A DNA stretch of 45,576 bases, taken from a virus. The DNA lies in the IMG/VR virus record IMGVR_UViG_3300037961_004642, positions 1 to 45,576 of that record; one strand, 5' to 3'. The position numbers and the translations under genes were made by a program. Below, piece by piece: positions 1 through 8,866 of this stretch. The notes under the pieces were generated by a model. That model saw only the letters and a program-made list of their open reading frames with translations, did no database searches and was not told where the DNA came from. Each line of letters opens with the position of its first letter. Position 1 is the first letter of the stretch.

Positions 1-1
1 T

Positions 2-99
2 ACCGCCCCCCGAGGCTGAGCAGGAGCGTGAGCATGGTTCTCCTGTCGATTGATCCTGGCCGATCTTTTAAGGGAGAGAAGACTATTGGATGGGCATTG
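2..99. repeat. Terminal direct repeat, left copy
   Basis: These 98 bases are identical to 45479-45576 at the other end of the window; the base before each copy differs (t at 1, a at 45478). Each copy lies inside overlapping coding sequence: the end of a 96-residue gene and the start of the RuvC-like gene. Both genes become intact only when the ends are joined. This is what an assembler leaves when closing a circular or circularly permuted genome, and is less like a physical terminal repeat, which would normally not cut genes this way. Confidence 0.95.
3..53 (+). CDS. 3' end of the small protein encoded at 45240-45530
   Basis: The last 16 codons and the TGA stop of the 96-residue gene whose full copy is at 45240-45530. 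It appears here only because the ends of the window repeat. Its stop lies 20 bases inside the following RuvC-like gene, so the two genes overlap and are probably translationally coupled. Confidence 0.85.
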   Translation, partial: PPPEAEQEREHGSPVD

Positions 100-513
100 T
101 TCTTTACAGATGCCAGGCCCCCTCAAAAAAATGGCTGGGTAACCGGGGAGATTTCCTTTGAAGGTCTCATTGAGTCTCTTGATATCGAAGATGGCTTGTG
201 GTGGTCCCATGAGAGGAAACTGACCTTAATTACCGAAGTAGTGATAGAAGACTTTGTGAACAACTCCCAGAGCAAAGGCGGACAACGTAACGGTACAAGT
301 GAGTGTATTGGGGCGGTCGAATTCGCGTGCATAAAAACCGACACTCCATTTACTCGACAAAGAGCTGACCGACTTGTCCCCGCAAAACTTCATGCGGGCT
401 ATGTCGACACGCATAAGCATCTCCCTCACCAGGACAGTGCCTACCTTCACGGCTATTACTATCTGGTAGGCAAAGGAATCTTGACCCCCAAGGGTCTCGC
501 TGATACTCTGTGA
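34..513 (+). CDS. RuvC-like Holliday junction resolvase / RNase H-fold endonuclease
   Basis: About 159 residues with the RNase H-fold pattern of RuvC-type resolvases. A first-strand Asp sits in SIDPGRS (D7) and is followed by TIGWALF. A second acidic site is VVIEDF (E72). A C-terminal helix HQDSAYLHG supplies the last acidic residue, in the position of the family's H-x-x-D. Such phage enzymes resolve branched DNA before packaging. The start is set at ATG 34, with AGGAG seven bases upstream, rather than GTG 28. It is the last gene of the rightward replication arm and runs into the terminator at 537-579. The fold assignment is by motif; substrate specificity is inferred. Confidence 0.75.
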   Translation: MVLLSIDPGRSFKGEKTIGWALFFTDARPPQKNGWVTGEISFEGLIESLDIEDGLWWSHERKLTLITEVVIEDFVNNSQSKGGQRNGTSECIGAVEFACIKTDTPFTRQRADRLVPAKLHAGYVDTHKHLPHQDSAYLHGYYYLVGKGILTPKGLADTL

Positions 514-536
514 GCGAGGATCTCCAATCGCTCAGC

Positions 537-579
537 GGAACCCCCTAGGGACTGTCAATCTGACTCCCTAGGGGGTTCC
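537..579. terminator. Bidirectional intrinsic terminator between convergent arms
   Basis: A perfect 15-bp inverted repeat (537-551 with 565-579, GGAACCCCCTAGGGA and its complement) with a 13-base loop. It lies between the end of the rightward arm (513) and the end of the leftward arm (622). There is no long T tract on either strand, but stem strength and position make a two-way terminator the natural reading. Confidence 0.85.
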
Positions 580-621
580 ACCATTTGTGAACTTGGTCTC
601 CTCAAGTCCGATCAATAGCGG

Positions 622-1377
622 CTATCTACGAGACTGATCCTTGTCAGGAAAATACTCCCAGTGCCACGGCTCATTCCAACGCTGACCGACCCAATGCCAC
701 CCAAACTGTGCAGCATTCTGTCGAAGCCAAGCGTGTTGCTTTGACCCGACATTGTTGATCGACCCGTTGATGTCAACGGCGGTGCCATATCCATGCACAC
801 CTGTACCCGGCTTGGAGGCCATAGGCCCCTGCCCGGAAAGATACCTGTTCCAGTAGTACGCTTCCTCGTCCATCGACCGCCAGGCAGTGCCGACAGAGAA
901 GTTCTCCCCAAACGTGTTCCGGTAGGCACTCTCTAGCTTCGTGAATGAGTCGGAGGCAGGGACCGTGAGGCCGTATCGTCCTTTGAATGGCTCGTACCCG
1001 TAGGGGCCTATCTTGGACGTTCGCCCCCCGCCTCCACCAGCGCTATAGCCGCTCGTCGGGTACTTACCGGATGCTCCGCCAGCCTGAGAGCCACCAGCAC
1101 CTGTCCCGGCAAGAGCCGCACGCTGGGACGCCTCCCGCTGCTTCTGGAAGCCCTCAAGCGCAGTCTGGTGCATCCGCTTACCGGACTCTCGCACCTGATC
1201 CAGGAAGGCGGTAGAGCTTCTCTTCGGAGCAGAACGAGCCATCCGCTCAGAGGCAGTATCCCCAATGGAAGTACCGAGAATTGACGGGGCATCGACGTTG
1301 GAGCGAGTACCCGACAAGAGGCCACCGAGACGCTGACTCTTGAACTCAGCGAGAGCCTGGGATGAGCTATTGACCAC
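622..1377 (-). CDS. Virion-associated M15 (VanY-like) peptidase
   Basis: 251 residues from GTG 1377, with AGAGG six bases upstream; the start overlaps the end of the 1738-residue gene by 11 bases. The N-terminal ~90 residues are helical and polar, followed by a Gly/Ser-rich linker (about 90-120). The C-terminal domain carries the zinc-peptidase signatures of D,D-carboxypeptidase-like M15 enzymes: GTGVHGYGTAVDING (H195, D202) and PWHWEYF (H239). It should cleave peptidoglycan peptides. Its place at the end of the ejection-protein genes, far from the holin/M23 lysis cassette, suggests a particle component that opens the wall during DNA entry rather than the lysis enzyme. Catalytic residues are visible; the virion role is inferred. 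Confidence 0.85.
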   Translation of the reverse strand: MVNSSSQALAEFKSQRLGGLLSGTRSNVDAPSILGTSIGDTASERMARSAPKRSSTAFLDQVRESGKRMHQTALEGFQKQREASQRAALAGTGAGGSQAGGASGKYPTSGYSAGGGGGRTSKIGPYGYEPFKGRYGLTVPASDSFTKLESAYRNTFGENFSVGTAWRSMDEEAYYWNRYLSGQGPMASKPGTGVHGYGTAVDINGSINNVGSKQHAWLRQNAAQFGWHWVGQRWNEPWHWEYFPDKDQSRR

Positions 1378-4300
1378 CGTTCGCCTCTCTCATCTTCTCA
1401 AACTCCGCGTAGTTGATGTAGTTCGGGCGGGACAGGTTCTGCACACCGAGGCCCGTGAACCAGTTCGCCAGGCTGAGAGCCTTGTCGAAGTCTGTCTTAT
1501 TGCCTCGTTCGATCTGAGCCTGCGGGTCAAGCCCGCGCCCACCTAGGACAGATTCTAGGCTCCCTGTCGGTGAGACACCAGAGAGGTTCGCAATGTAGTT
1601 CACGCCGGGGAGGGACTGGTCAACATAGTCGCTCCAGTCGTTGATGCGACCACCCGTGCTCCAGGAGCCTCCCGAGAGAAGCTCAGCAGGCACGCGAATG
1701 AGCGGCGAAGTCATTCCGGCAATCCCACGGAGGGGATCGGCACCGAGCGTGTCAAACACGTCCAGGTGGGCGATGCCGGGGTTCATCCGAATGTACTGGC
1801 CTCCGGGCATCTGGAACTGAGGCCCGATAGCGGATTCTGTGAGGAAGCTCGGGAAGAGCTGATCGTTCGGGAAAGGATCACTCAGGTTCTCCGGGTCGAG
1901 TCCGTTTGCGACAGCCCAGTTGTAGCTCGCCTTGTTGAACGTGGACAAGCGACCGGGATGCATAATCATCGACTCGACAAGGGCAGGGATGATCTTGCCG
2001 AACCAGGAGTAGAAGGGGATGGCGAGACGGATCTTGGACTCTGCTGTCGTGAGAAGAGAGGCATCCGGGTGGTACTTGATGACTTCCTTTACAGCGGCGT
2101 CGATTAGATCCTCACGGCTCTTGTACGTGCCCGCCTTCGCTTCCTGTCGAAGAATCTGAATGAAATGCTGGAACCTGGAGAGGTGGTCACGACCTTCCGA
2201 CACTCCTCCTGCGACTCGTCCGACAGGGGTATCACGCAGCGACACCTTGCCGAGGATCTGGTCAAGCTTTCCTGACGCCTCCAGGAAGTCCTCACCGACG
2301 TTGTAGGTCGGGAGAGCACCGCGCTCCGACAGGAGAGCATAAAGTTCATCGGCAGTGAACTCGCCGTACTTACCGCCATCGAAAATCTTGGCCCCGCCTG
2401 TGGGCACATCTTTGAAGCCGTAGCGAGTGGCTGCTTCCCGCATGTTGACATCACGGTAGTTGCCGCGTACGGACAGAACCTTTACAGCGTCCTTCCACGA
2501 CTGTCCGAAATATCGGTTGCCTCGCCGCATCCAAGTGACCGAGGTATCACCGATCATGTTTCGGATGTGGTGGCCAGGACGAGGGAGCGTGATAGCGAAC
2601 TTCCAGGAGTTCAGCAGGGGAGCATAGATCGTCCGAACGAAGTCACCAAGCTCTCCCTGGAACTGCCTGCTGGTGCGGAATACCTGCTCCACACGCTGAA
2701 GCTCTTGCGCCATCTCCTTCTTGATGTAGATATCCTCCGGGAGATGGGCAATGAACCGGCTCTGCCCTGACGCCTGGAGACGCACATAGCCGGAAGCCTT
2801 CTTTGTCGACACGGCACCCACGCCCTTTGCCATTTCGACAAAGCTGAGCGCGGTGCCCTTGTTGAATGCCAACTCCTGTCGAGCCAGGCTGAGCTTGTGC
2901 AGGAACTCCAGCGGGTCTTTCACGTCCCACTCTCGCCACTGATCTGCGAGTGCCTGATCGAGCGGAGTGTCCGTGCTCTTGGAGAGACGGGCTGCTTTGT
3001 CCATATCGAAGGCGTAGTCGAGACCCTTAGCCTTCAACATGTCGTTGATGATTTCAGGCTCGGAGGCAGTGCGAAGGAAGACGTTGCCCATCGACCCGGC
3101 TGCGTCAAGATCGAAGAATTCATCCAGCATCCCCGAGAGCATGTCGTACAGCTCTGCCTGCTTCGCGTCCGTGGGTCGGGTTCCCTGTCGGAGCATGTTG
3201 TAGGCACTGGGGAGAAGATCTTGCTGAGGACTGAGTTGCTTGGCTTTGCGAGAAATCGCGTTGAGCTGACTGTTGACGTACGCCGTGCGCATCGACATGC
3301 TGTTCTGCCATGCGTGTGCGATAGGCATAGCCTGCTGAGCCATGTAGTTCTGGTTGAACCACTGCTGGATCTTGTGCTTCGCTATCCCGTAGGGGTCGAT
3401 GATCCGGTTGCCGAACTGATCGACCATTGCAGGGACATCCTCAGATAGGTCCCTGTATGGCCCGCTGCGGCCCTTCTTCTTTTTCTTCGTCTTCGTGACA
3501 AACTCTGCGGCCTCATCGAAGAGCATGTCCCGCCAGTCACCCGACAGGGGGGTTGTCTCATCGACAACTTCTGCCCACTCCTCATTCGCTCCAAGACCGT
3601 CATCGCCCTTCTCAGGGCGAGAGCGGAAGTCGACATCCACGTCATCCCACACACCGTCTGTAAAGGTGCTCTCGGCTCGACGCAATTCGATAGCAGTAGA
3701 CGCGGATGTAGCTTGCGTGTCAGCACGGGAAGCCGCGTTTGTCGTGGCGACAAGCTCCCTGCCCAGGGCAGCATCAACCAGTTCTTCCGCGACAGTCTCG
3801 CCATCGGGAGTAGCGTTGATCTTCGATCCCTCCGCCTCGACACGCTTCTTACGGGCCTTCAGGGCGCGAGTCTTCAGGATCGCACCTGAGGGGTCCTTCA
3901 TAAAGGATTCGATCTTGGCCAGTTCGTCGCTAGAGAGCTTGTGCGCCTCTCCCCTGGCCCTGGCAGCGAACGCCGCCTCATTCTGTGCCGCACGAGCCCG
4001 AAGAAGTGGGGCAGCATCCATGATGGTGTCGGCCAGGGCCTCCGCCATATAGTTCGTCCCGCCCGTACGGTACTGAAGGTAGTAGTGCGTCTTCTCTCGC
4101 CCTGCTCGTCCGCTTTCTTTCTTGCGGATCATCGCCTTGACAGTGGCGTTGTCGACGCCCAGTTCTCGGGCGATGTCAGCGAGGGACGAGTAGTTGAGCG
4201 AACCCCAGCCGTGCCCTGAGTCGACAAGGTTGTTGGGCCGCCGCCCTTCAGCGTTCTTCAGCAGGCCCTTGTTGCCATACTTCTTCGAGTCCGTGAGGAT

Positions 4301-6583
4301 CTCGATGACCTCTTCTCGGGACTTCCCTGCCAGTCCCGCTGCAACAGCGTCAGTGACGGCAGTAGGAGCCGCCTGGGTGCCGTAGTTGAACAGTCCCTGG
4401 TCGATGGTGCGGCTCATACCAAGGCTGTCTCCGCTGGCAAGCAGGCCCCGATAGACCTCATCCATCGAAAGCATCACTGTGTCGGTTCCGACACCGATGC
4501 CCATGTGCGCCCCGATGTCGTCAAGGAGCTTTGCCTGGTCCGCCATGACCTGCATTACGGCAGCCTTATAGACACCGGTCCTCTGCTGGCTGTAAAGATC
4601 CTGGAAGCGCTTGCCCTTGATTCCCCGCGAACGCATCACATCGAGCGCGGCAATCTCGATAGCGTCTGACTGCTGTCGAAGCATGGTGTACTGACTGAAT
4701 CCGTTGAGCTGATCCACGTACCGGCCCAAGCCCTGCCCACGAGCCTTCTCAGTCCGGGCTACCTTCATGCCCATCTTCTTGAGGTAGTGCAGGTAGCCCT
4801 TGCTCTTCAGGTCTGTCAGTTCAGCGTCAAGAGCACGCGCAAGACCCTCACCGAGCTTGGCCCAATAAGGGTCATTGTTCTCCAGAAGACGCTGAGACGC
4901 TTCCGCCGCTTCTTCGGGGGTCTTCGGCTTGGACGCGCGGGGAACTCCGAGCCGATCCGACAGGATGCGGGCCAAGTTCTGGTCCATGTTGCGGAGGGTG
5001 TCGAGAACGTCGTCCCCCGGCTCGATGACATTCTTGATGTCAACAAGACGACGGGTGAGCTTGTCGTCCTTGTTCACCTTGCGGAGATAGTCGAACAGTT
5101 CGTCCCCGATAGCGTTTCGAACACTACTCTCGTCGGCCACTGCACGAGCCTGGAATGCGGACACAGAATCGACTACATCACCCTGCGGTGCGACAGTACG
5201 CCGATACTCGTTCTTCAGCAGAGCGAGGCGCTGTTCGATGTACTCCTTGCGGGGCTTGAGGCCCTGGGGAACGTCCTTATCCGCGTACGCGGCAAGGTCG
5301 CTTCGGAGCTTGGAGAGTGTGAAAGGCTGAGTCGCACCTGAAGGGTCGACCACTCGATGGGAGGCAGGGAGAGAGTTGGCCCACTGATTATAGGGAGGGG
5401 CCTGCTGGGCTCCCCGTGCTACGTCATCTGACAGTCCGCCGAGGAAGTCTGAAATAGGGCCTCTGTTGGGGCTCATCCTGATCGTGTCCGCGACAGAGGG
5501 AGCGGCCATAGGAGCAGGAATCTCATCTGCGGCACCCACAGGCACCTCTACGTCCGGGGCCTTGGCTGTCGCACCGAGAATCTCATCGAGAGGGGAGGAG
5601 ACAGCAGGAGGCACAGGAACGTCATCCGCTGCGGCAGGAAGCGCACGCTGGGCGGCTGATGCAGAGGGAGCAGTAGGTGCACTGGGCACGCCACGAAGAA
5701 TGTCCTGAGCCTTCTCAAGATCGGTGCCGAAGAACTCCAGGTTCTCCGTCTTTACAGGCGCGGCAGACGTGCCTGTGGGGCGGAAGTCCTCCGGGGTGAA
5801 TGTCGTCCCGCCCTCAAAGGGGTTCTCATTCTGGAACGTGGAGCGCTGCTGTTCCTTCTCAGCCTTAGCCGCCTTCGTCCCTGCCGTGGGAGTAGGAAGC
5901 TCGGTTGGGGCTTTCGCACCCACCAAACCGCGAGAAGCCGAACGAAGACCTTTGTCCGCACCACGAGCAAGAGCGCCAGCGCCCTTGATGAGACCCGTAC
6001 CCGACACCCACGTCAGAGGGTCAAGAGCAACATCGGCTGCGAATCCCGCAACCCCCTTGAATGCAGGGGAAACGTTGTCCTGAACATCCTTGTAGTCCGG
6101 GTTGAATGCTGCCTGACTCTTGTCGTACCCGTACTCAATCAGATCCGAGTTGGACTGCTTCATGGACGGGCTGTTGGACGTGAGCCCCTCAACGAACTTC
6201 TTGTTCGTGTCGTTGCCTGCCAACATCTTGAAGATCGACAGAGCAGGGCTCCCTGCAAGTCCGCCCGACAGGAGGGGCGGCATCTCAGGGATGCCCGAGA
6301 TGTACTCCCCGATCCCGCCCAGGAAGTCACCTTCCTGCGTTCGCTTGGCTCCGCTGACCTGCCGGTCGATGTTGCTCCGGTTAGCATTCGTCATGCCGTA
6401 TGTGGGGCGTGAAATCAGATCCATCGCCCAGTTCACAGCGGAAGAGAATGGCTCAGAAGCCTCCTCTGCAAGAGACTTGTTCCCCGACGACCAGTTGGGG
6501 AGGGAGGACGACTGCGGCTTGGCCGTGGCAGACGATCCCCTCTTGCGGAGTTCGTCCTGGTAGTAGTCCATGAACGAAGCCAT
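1367..6583 (-). CDS. Giant internal virion / DNA-ejection protein (1738 residues)
   Basis: The largest gene of the window. Residues 1-215 are mixed; about 215-370 is a low-complexity Pro/Ala/Ser stretch; the remainder is mostly helical. A helix-turn-helix-like segment (LADIARELGVDNATVKAMI) lies near 797-820. A motif LPRPGHHIRNMIGD near 1332-1345 leads into a Trp/Arg-rich segment. Short-tailed phages usually encode one very large internal protein in this position that is ejected with the DNA and spans the envelope. No peptidase or transglycosylase signature was seen; that activity sits in the next gene. ATG follows GGTAGGTTC. Family assignment rests on size and position, so the function is inferred. 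Confidence 0.65.
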   Translation of the reverse strand: MASFMDYYQDELRKRGSSATAKPQSSSLPNWSSGNKSLAEEASEPFSSAVNWAMDLISRPTYGMTNANRSNIDRQVSGAKRTQEGDFLGGIGEYISGIPEMPPLLSGGLAGSPALSIFKMLAGNDTNKKFVEGLTSNSPSMKQSNSDLIEYGYDKSQAAFNPDYKDVQDNVSPAFKGVAGFAADVALDPLTWVSGTGLIKGAGALARGADKGLRSASRGLVGAKAPTELPTPTAGTKAAKAEKEQQRSTFQNENPFEGGTTFTPEDFRPTGTSAAPVKTENLEFFGTDLEKAQDILRGVPSAPTAPSASAAQRALPAAADDVPVPPAVSSPLDEILGATAKAPDVEVPVGAADEIPAPMAAPSVADTIRMSPNRGPISDFLGGLSDDVARGAQQAPPYNQWANSLPASHRVVDPSGATQPFTLSKLRSDLAAYADKDVPQGLKPRKEYIEQRLALLKNEYRRTVAPQGDVVDSVSAFQARAVADESSVRNAIGDELFDYLRKVNKDDKLTRRLVDIKNVIEPGDDVLDTLRNMDQNLARILSDRLGVPRASKPKTPEEAAEASQRLLENNDPYWAKLGEGLARALDAELTDLKSKGYLHYLKKMGMKVARTEKARGQGLGRYVDQLNGFSQYTMLRQQSDAIEIAALDVMRSRGIKGKRFQDLYSQQRTGVYKAAVMQVMADQAKLLDDIGAHMGIGVGTDTVMLSMDEVYRGLLASGDSLGMSRTIDQGLFNYGTQAAPTAVTDAVAAGLAGKSREEVIEILTDSKKYGNKGLLKNAEGRRPNNLVDSGHGWGSLNYSSLADIARELGVDNATVKAMIRKKESGRAGREKTHYYLQYRTGGTNYMAEALADTIMDAAPLLRARAAQNEAAFAARARGEAHKLSSDELAKIESFMKDPSGAILKTRALKARKKRVEAEGSKINATPDGETVAEELVDAALGRELVATTNAASRADTQATSASTAIELRRAESTFTDGVWDDVDVDFRSRPEKGDDGLGANEEWAEVVDETTPLSGDWRDMLFDEAAEFVTKTKKKKKGRSGPYRDLSEDVPAMVDQFGNRIIDPYGIAKHKIQQWFNQNYMAQQAMPIAHAWQNSMSMRTAYVNSQLNAISRKAKQLSPQQDLLPSAYNMLRQGTRPTDAKQAELYDMLSGMLDEFFDLDAAGSMGNVFLRTASEPEIINDMLKAKGLDYAFDMDKAARLSKSTDTPLDQALADQWREWDVKDPLEFLHKLSLARQELAFNKGTALSFVEMAKGVGAVSTKKASGYVRLQASGQSRFIAHLPEDIYIKKEMAQELQRVEQVFRTSRQFQGELGDFVRTIYAPLLNSWKFAITLPRPGHHIRNMIGDTSVTWMRRGNRYFGQSWKDAVKVLSVRGNYRDVNMREAATRYGFKDVPTGGAKIFDGGKYGEFTADELYALLSERGALPTYNVGEDFLEASGKLDQILGKVSLRDTPVGRVAGGVSEGRDHLSRFQHFIQILRQEAKAGTYKSREDLIDAAVKEVIKYHPDASLLTTAESKIRLAIPFYSWFGKIIPALVESMIMHPGRLSTFNKASYNWAVANGLDPENLSDPFPNDQLFPSFLTESAIGPQFQMPGGQYIRMNPGIAHLDVFDTLGADPLRGIAGMTSPLIRVPAELLSGGSWSTGGRINDWSDYVDQSLPGVNYIANLSGVSPTGSLESVLGGRGLDPQAQIERGNKTDFDKALSLANWFTGLGVQNLSRPNYINYAEFEKMREANGGQ

Positions 6584-6592
6584 GAACCTACC

Positions 6593-7843
6593 TTACCCTT
6601 GGAAGAGCTTACGATACAGGTCGAGCTGCTTGATCTGAGTGTTCGGCTCGTCCGACAGAGACACCAGGCCGTTGTTCTGAAGCTGGTCAATGTACTGCCA
6701 GAATGCATTCGGATCGTACGTGGGCTGCTGCTGTTGTGCCGCCAGTTCCATCGCCGCCTGCTGGTTCTGGTCGTCACGCTGCTGGTTGTACTGATCCATG
6801 CCCAGCATCTGCTGCGCTACTGCCATCGCCTCCGAGAACGAGTTGTCCTGAACGTTCTGGTTCTGGCTCTGTTCCTGCATGTCGATCTCACCAAGAAGAG
6901 CCTGGAGGCGTGCCTGGTTCTGTGCACGCTGAAGGTTGCCCTCCAGCCCAGCGGCGTTTCCGACGTTGGTGTTGTGCGTGAGCGCGGATGCCTGATTCGA
7001 CACGAGACGGTCACCGGCTGCCTGGCCCTTGGAAGCCTGGTCTGCGATCTGGTTGGCCGTCTGCGAGTTCAGATCCCGGCCCTCCTGGATGATGTTCCCC
7101 TGAGCCTTGCCGATTCCGAGGTTGTTCAGGACTTCCATGTTCCGGGAATTTGCGGCATCTGTAGCCTGCTGTGTCTGAGCCTGTGCCGTCTGGCTGTTGT
7201 CAGCAGTCGAGTCAATGGCCGTGTCGTACGCTTCCTGGAGCACAGGAGCGTCAGCGTCGATGGAGCCGCGAAGCTGCCGGTACATGGCCTCCAGACGAGC
7301 GTCGTTCTCTGATGCCTGCCCCCGAAGGGTTTCCCGCTGCGGGTCGTAGTTGACGCCGCCTCCGCCATTGGCCTGCTCGCCAATGATCGACATGGCTTGG
7401 TTGAGGTAGTCCGCGAACGTGGACTCCTCTTCCTGGGGTGCCTGGTTGTTGCGACCGTCATAGTCCCGCATCATGCCCAGCACAGAACCAAACAGATTCT
7501 TTACAGAAGTGTTGTCCCCTCCTGCGGGGGCCGACCCAGCGCCGGGGTTGGAGCCGAGAAGAAAGTCCCCGTACCCGCCGCTCTGCGTGCGAGGAGAGAA
7601 GGGTCGAACGACATCTCCCAGGAAGTTCGTCCAGTCCCGCATCCGATCCGTCAGAAAATTGCTCTGCTCAGGGGCTGTCGGAGCGAATGTCGTACCTGGC
7701 TTCACTTGGTTGTACTGAAATATGTTCTTCTCTTCAGGGGCGTCAAAAGACCCCCCTCCCGGACGATCACGACTGCCGGGCGTGGCAAGAGTGTCCCGTG
7801 TAGCAGGGCGAGCGACACGAGGCTTGAGCTTGTTGTCTGCCAC
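6593..7843 (-). CDS. Gln/Asn-rich internal virion protein
   Basis: 416 residues from GTG 7843. The ribosome site AGGAGG is the end of a CTGTAAAG motif copy (7853-7860), with five bases to the start. The C-terminal half is very rich in Gln and Asn (runs such as QQQQ near 370) and predicted helical, with repeated QNQ/NQA patterns. This is typical of structural or ejection proteins of short-tailed phages. It lies between two other candidate internal proteins in one run of genes. No enzymatic motif was recognised. Confidence 0.6.
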   Translation of the reverse strand: MADNKLKPRVARPATRDTLATPGSRDRPGGGSFDAPEEKNIFQYNQVKPGTTFAPTAPEQSNFLTDRMRDWTNFLGDVVRPFSPRTQSGGYGDFLLGSNPGAGSAPAGGDNTSVKNLFGSVLGMMRDYDGRNNQAPQEEESTFADYLNQAMSIIGEQANGGGGVNYDPQRETLRGQASENDARLEAMYRQLRGSIDADAPVLQEAYDTAIDSTADNSQTAQAQTQQATDAANSRNMEVLNNLGIGKAQGNIIQEGRDLNSQTANQIADQASKGQAAGDRLVSNQASALTHNTNVGNAAGLEGNLQRAQNQARLQALLGEIDMQEQSQNQNVQDNSFSEAMAVAQQMLGMDQYNQQRDDQNQQAAMELAAQQQQPTYDPNAFWQYIDQLQNNGLVSLSDEPNTQIKQLDLYRKLFQG

Positions 7844-7854
7844 GATGGCCTCCT

Positions 7855-8640
7855 TTACAGCCCGTACTGCGCTGCGCGTCGCTGAAGCGCCTCAGCCCGA
7901 GCGGCCTGCTGACTGGCAGTGTTCTCTGCCTTGTAATTCGCCGTCTGGTTGTCAAGGTCGGTCATAAAGGTCGTCTTCGCGCCCGACAGAGCATCGTACT
8001 GCTGGCCAAGCATCCGCTGAAGTTCGTTGAACGCATCCGCGTAGCCCTGGCTCTGGAGCATGTTCCTGCCCGCAAAGTCGTTGAGCTGGTTCTGGTAGCC
8101 ACGTCCCGAAGCAGTGATTGGGTCCTCCCAGTTCCACGTCCCCTGGCCCTCGTCATAGCCAAGATCACGGAGGCTCTTGCCGTAGTCCGTGGTATACGTG
8201 CTCCGCTGGAAGTCCACGTCAGAGAGGTAGCGCTCAAGAGCACCGAGAAGCGCCGACTTCTGTGTCTGGAAGCCACTGTCACCAGCAAGATAGTCTTCCT
8301 TGCTCGGGGCAGTCACAACAGGAGCAGGGGCGCTACCTCCGCCTCCGCCGCCACCAAAGGTATTGCCGCCGAAGTAACCGATGCTTCCGCCGCCTGTACC
8401 GCCTCCACCAGAACTACCGCCCGACGAAGGAGCAGAACGCTGGGAAGGCTCTTTCAGGACTGTTCCGGTACCCACCGGGAGGAACGGCGCACCATCAGAC
8501 TCATACGTCTTCTTCGTCACAGGCGCGGCGAAAGGGTTGCGCATTGTGTTCGAACCGACGCCACTACCACCGCTACGCCCATTTCCTGCCCCCCGCGTGG
8601 TTTTGGCGGGATTTGTCCGACCTGCCCACTGTCTGGCCAT
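7855..8640 (-). CDS. Gly-rich virion protein
   Basis: 261 residues from ATG 8640 behind GGAGG. Residues 1-45 are basic. About 75-105 is a Gly/Ser run (clusters of 4-7 glycines). The C-terminal 140 residues look like a helical coiled-coil domain rich in Gln and Ala. Architecture and place among the ejection-type proteins suggest a tail or internal particle protein. Nothing catalytic is visible. Confidence 0.6.
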   Translation of the reverse strand: MARQWAGRTNPAKTTRGAGNGRSGGSGVGSNTMRNPFAAPVTKKTYESDGAPFLPVGTGTVLKEPSQRSAPSSGGSSGGGGTGGGSIGYFGGNTFGGGGGGGSAPAPVVTAPSKEDYLAGDSGFQTQKSALLGALERYLSDVDFQRSTYTTDYGKSLRDLGYDEGQGTWNWEDPITASGRGYQNQLNDFAGRNMLQSQGYADAFNELQRMLGQQYDALSGAKTTFMTDLDNQTANYKAENTASQQAARAEALQRRAAQYGL

Positions 8641-8645
8641 CTCAC

Positions 8646-8852
8646 TTACCTCCCGGCGTAGCGCATGAGCGCGTTCTTACGAGCTTCGTTCTGAATATCT
8701 CGGGCCTTGTACCCTGCTTTGTTGGCTGTCTTCCCCTGGTTGGGATTCTGTCGGCCCGAACCATAGCGCTTTTTTCCGGCAGAATACCCGTTGTATCCTC
8801 CGCCGCCCGTCATAGACGTGTTACGCCCTGTGATCGGATTGAAGCCAGCCAT
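8646..8852 (-). CDS. Small basic Gly/Asn/Lys-rich protein
   Basis: 68 residues. ATG 8852 is preferred over the upstream TTG because AGGA lies seven bases ahead of it. The product is strongly basic and of low complexity (GGGGYNGYSAGKKRYGSG). It lies 5 bases upstream of the Gly-rich virion gene and so is co-translated with the tail genes. It may be a minor virion or DNA-binding protein; the family was not recognised. Confidence 0.6.
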   Translation of the reverse strand: MAGFNPITGRNTSMTGGGGYNGYSAGKKRYGSGRQNPNQGKTANKAGYKARDIQNEARKNALMRYAGR

Positions 8853-8866
8853 GTGCAAATCCTACC

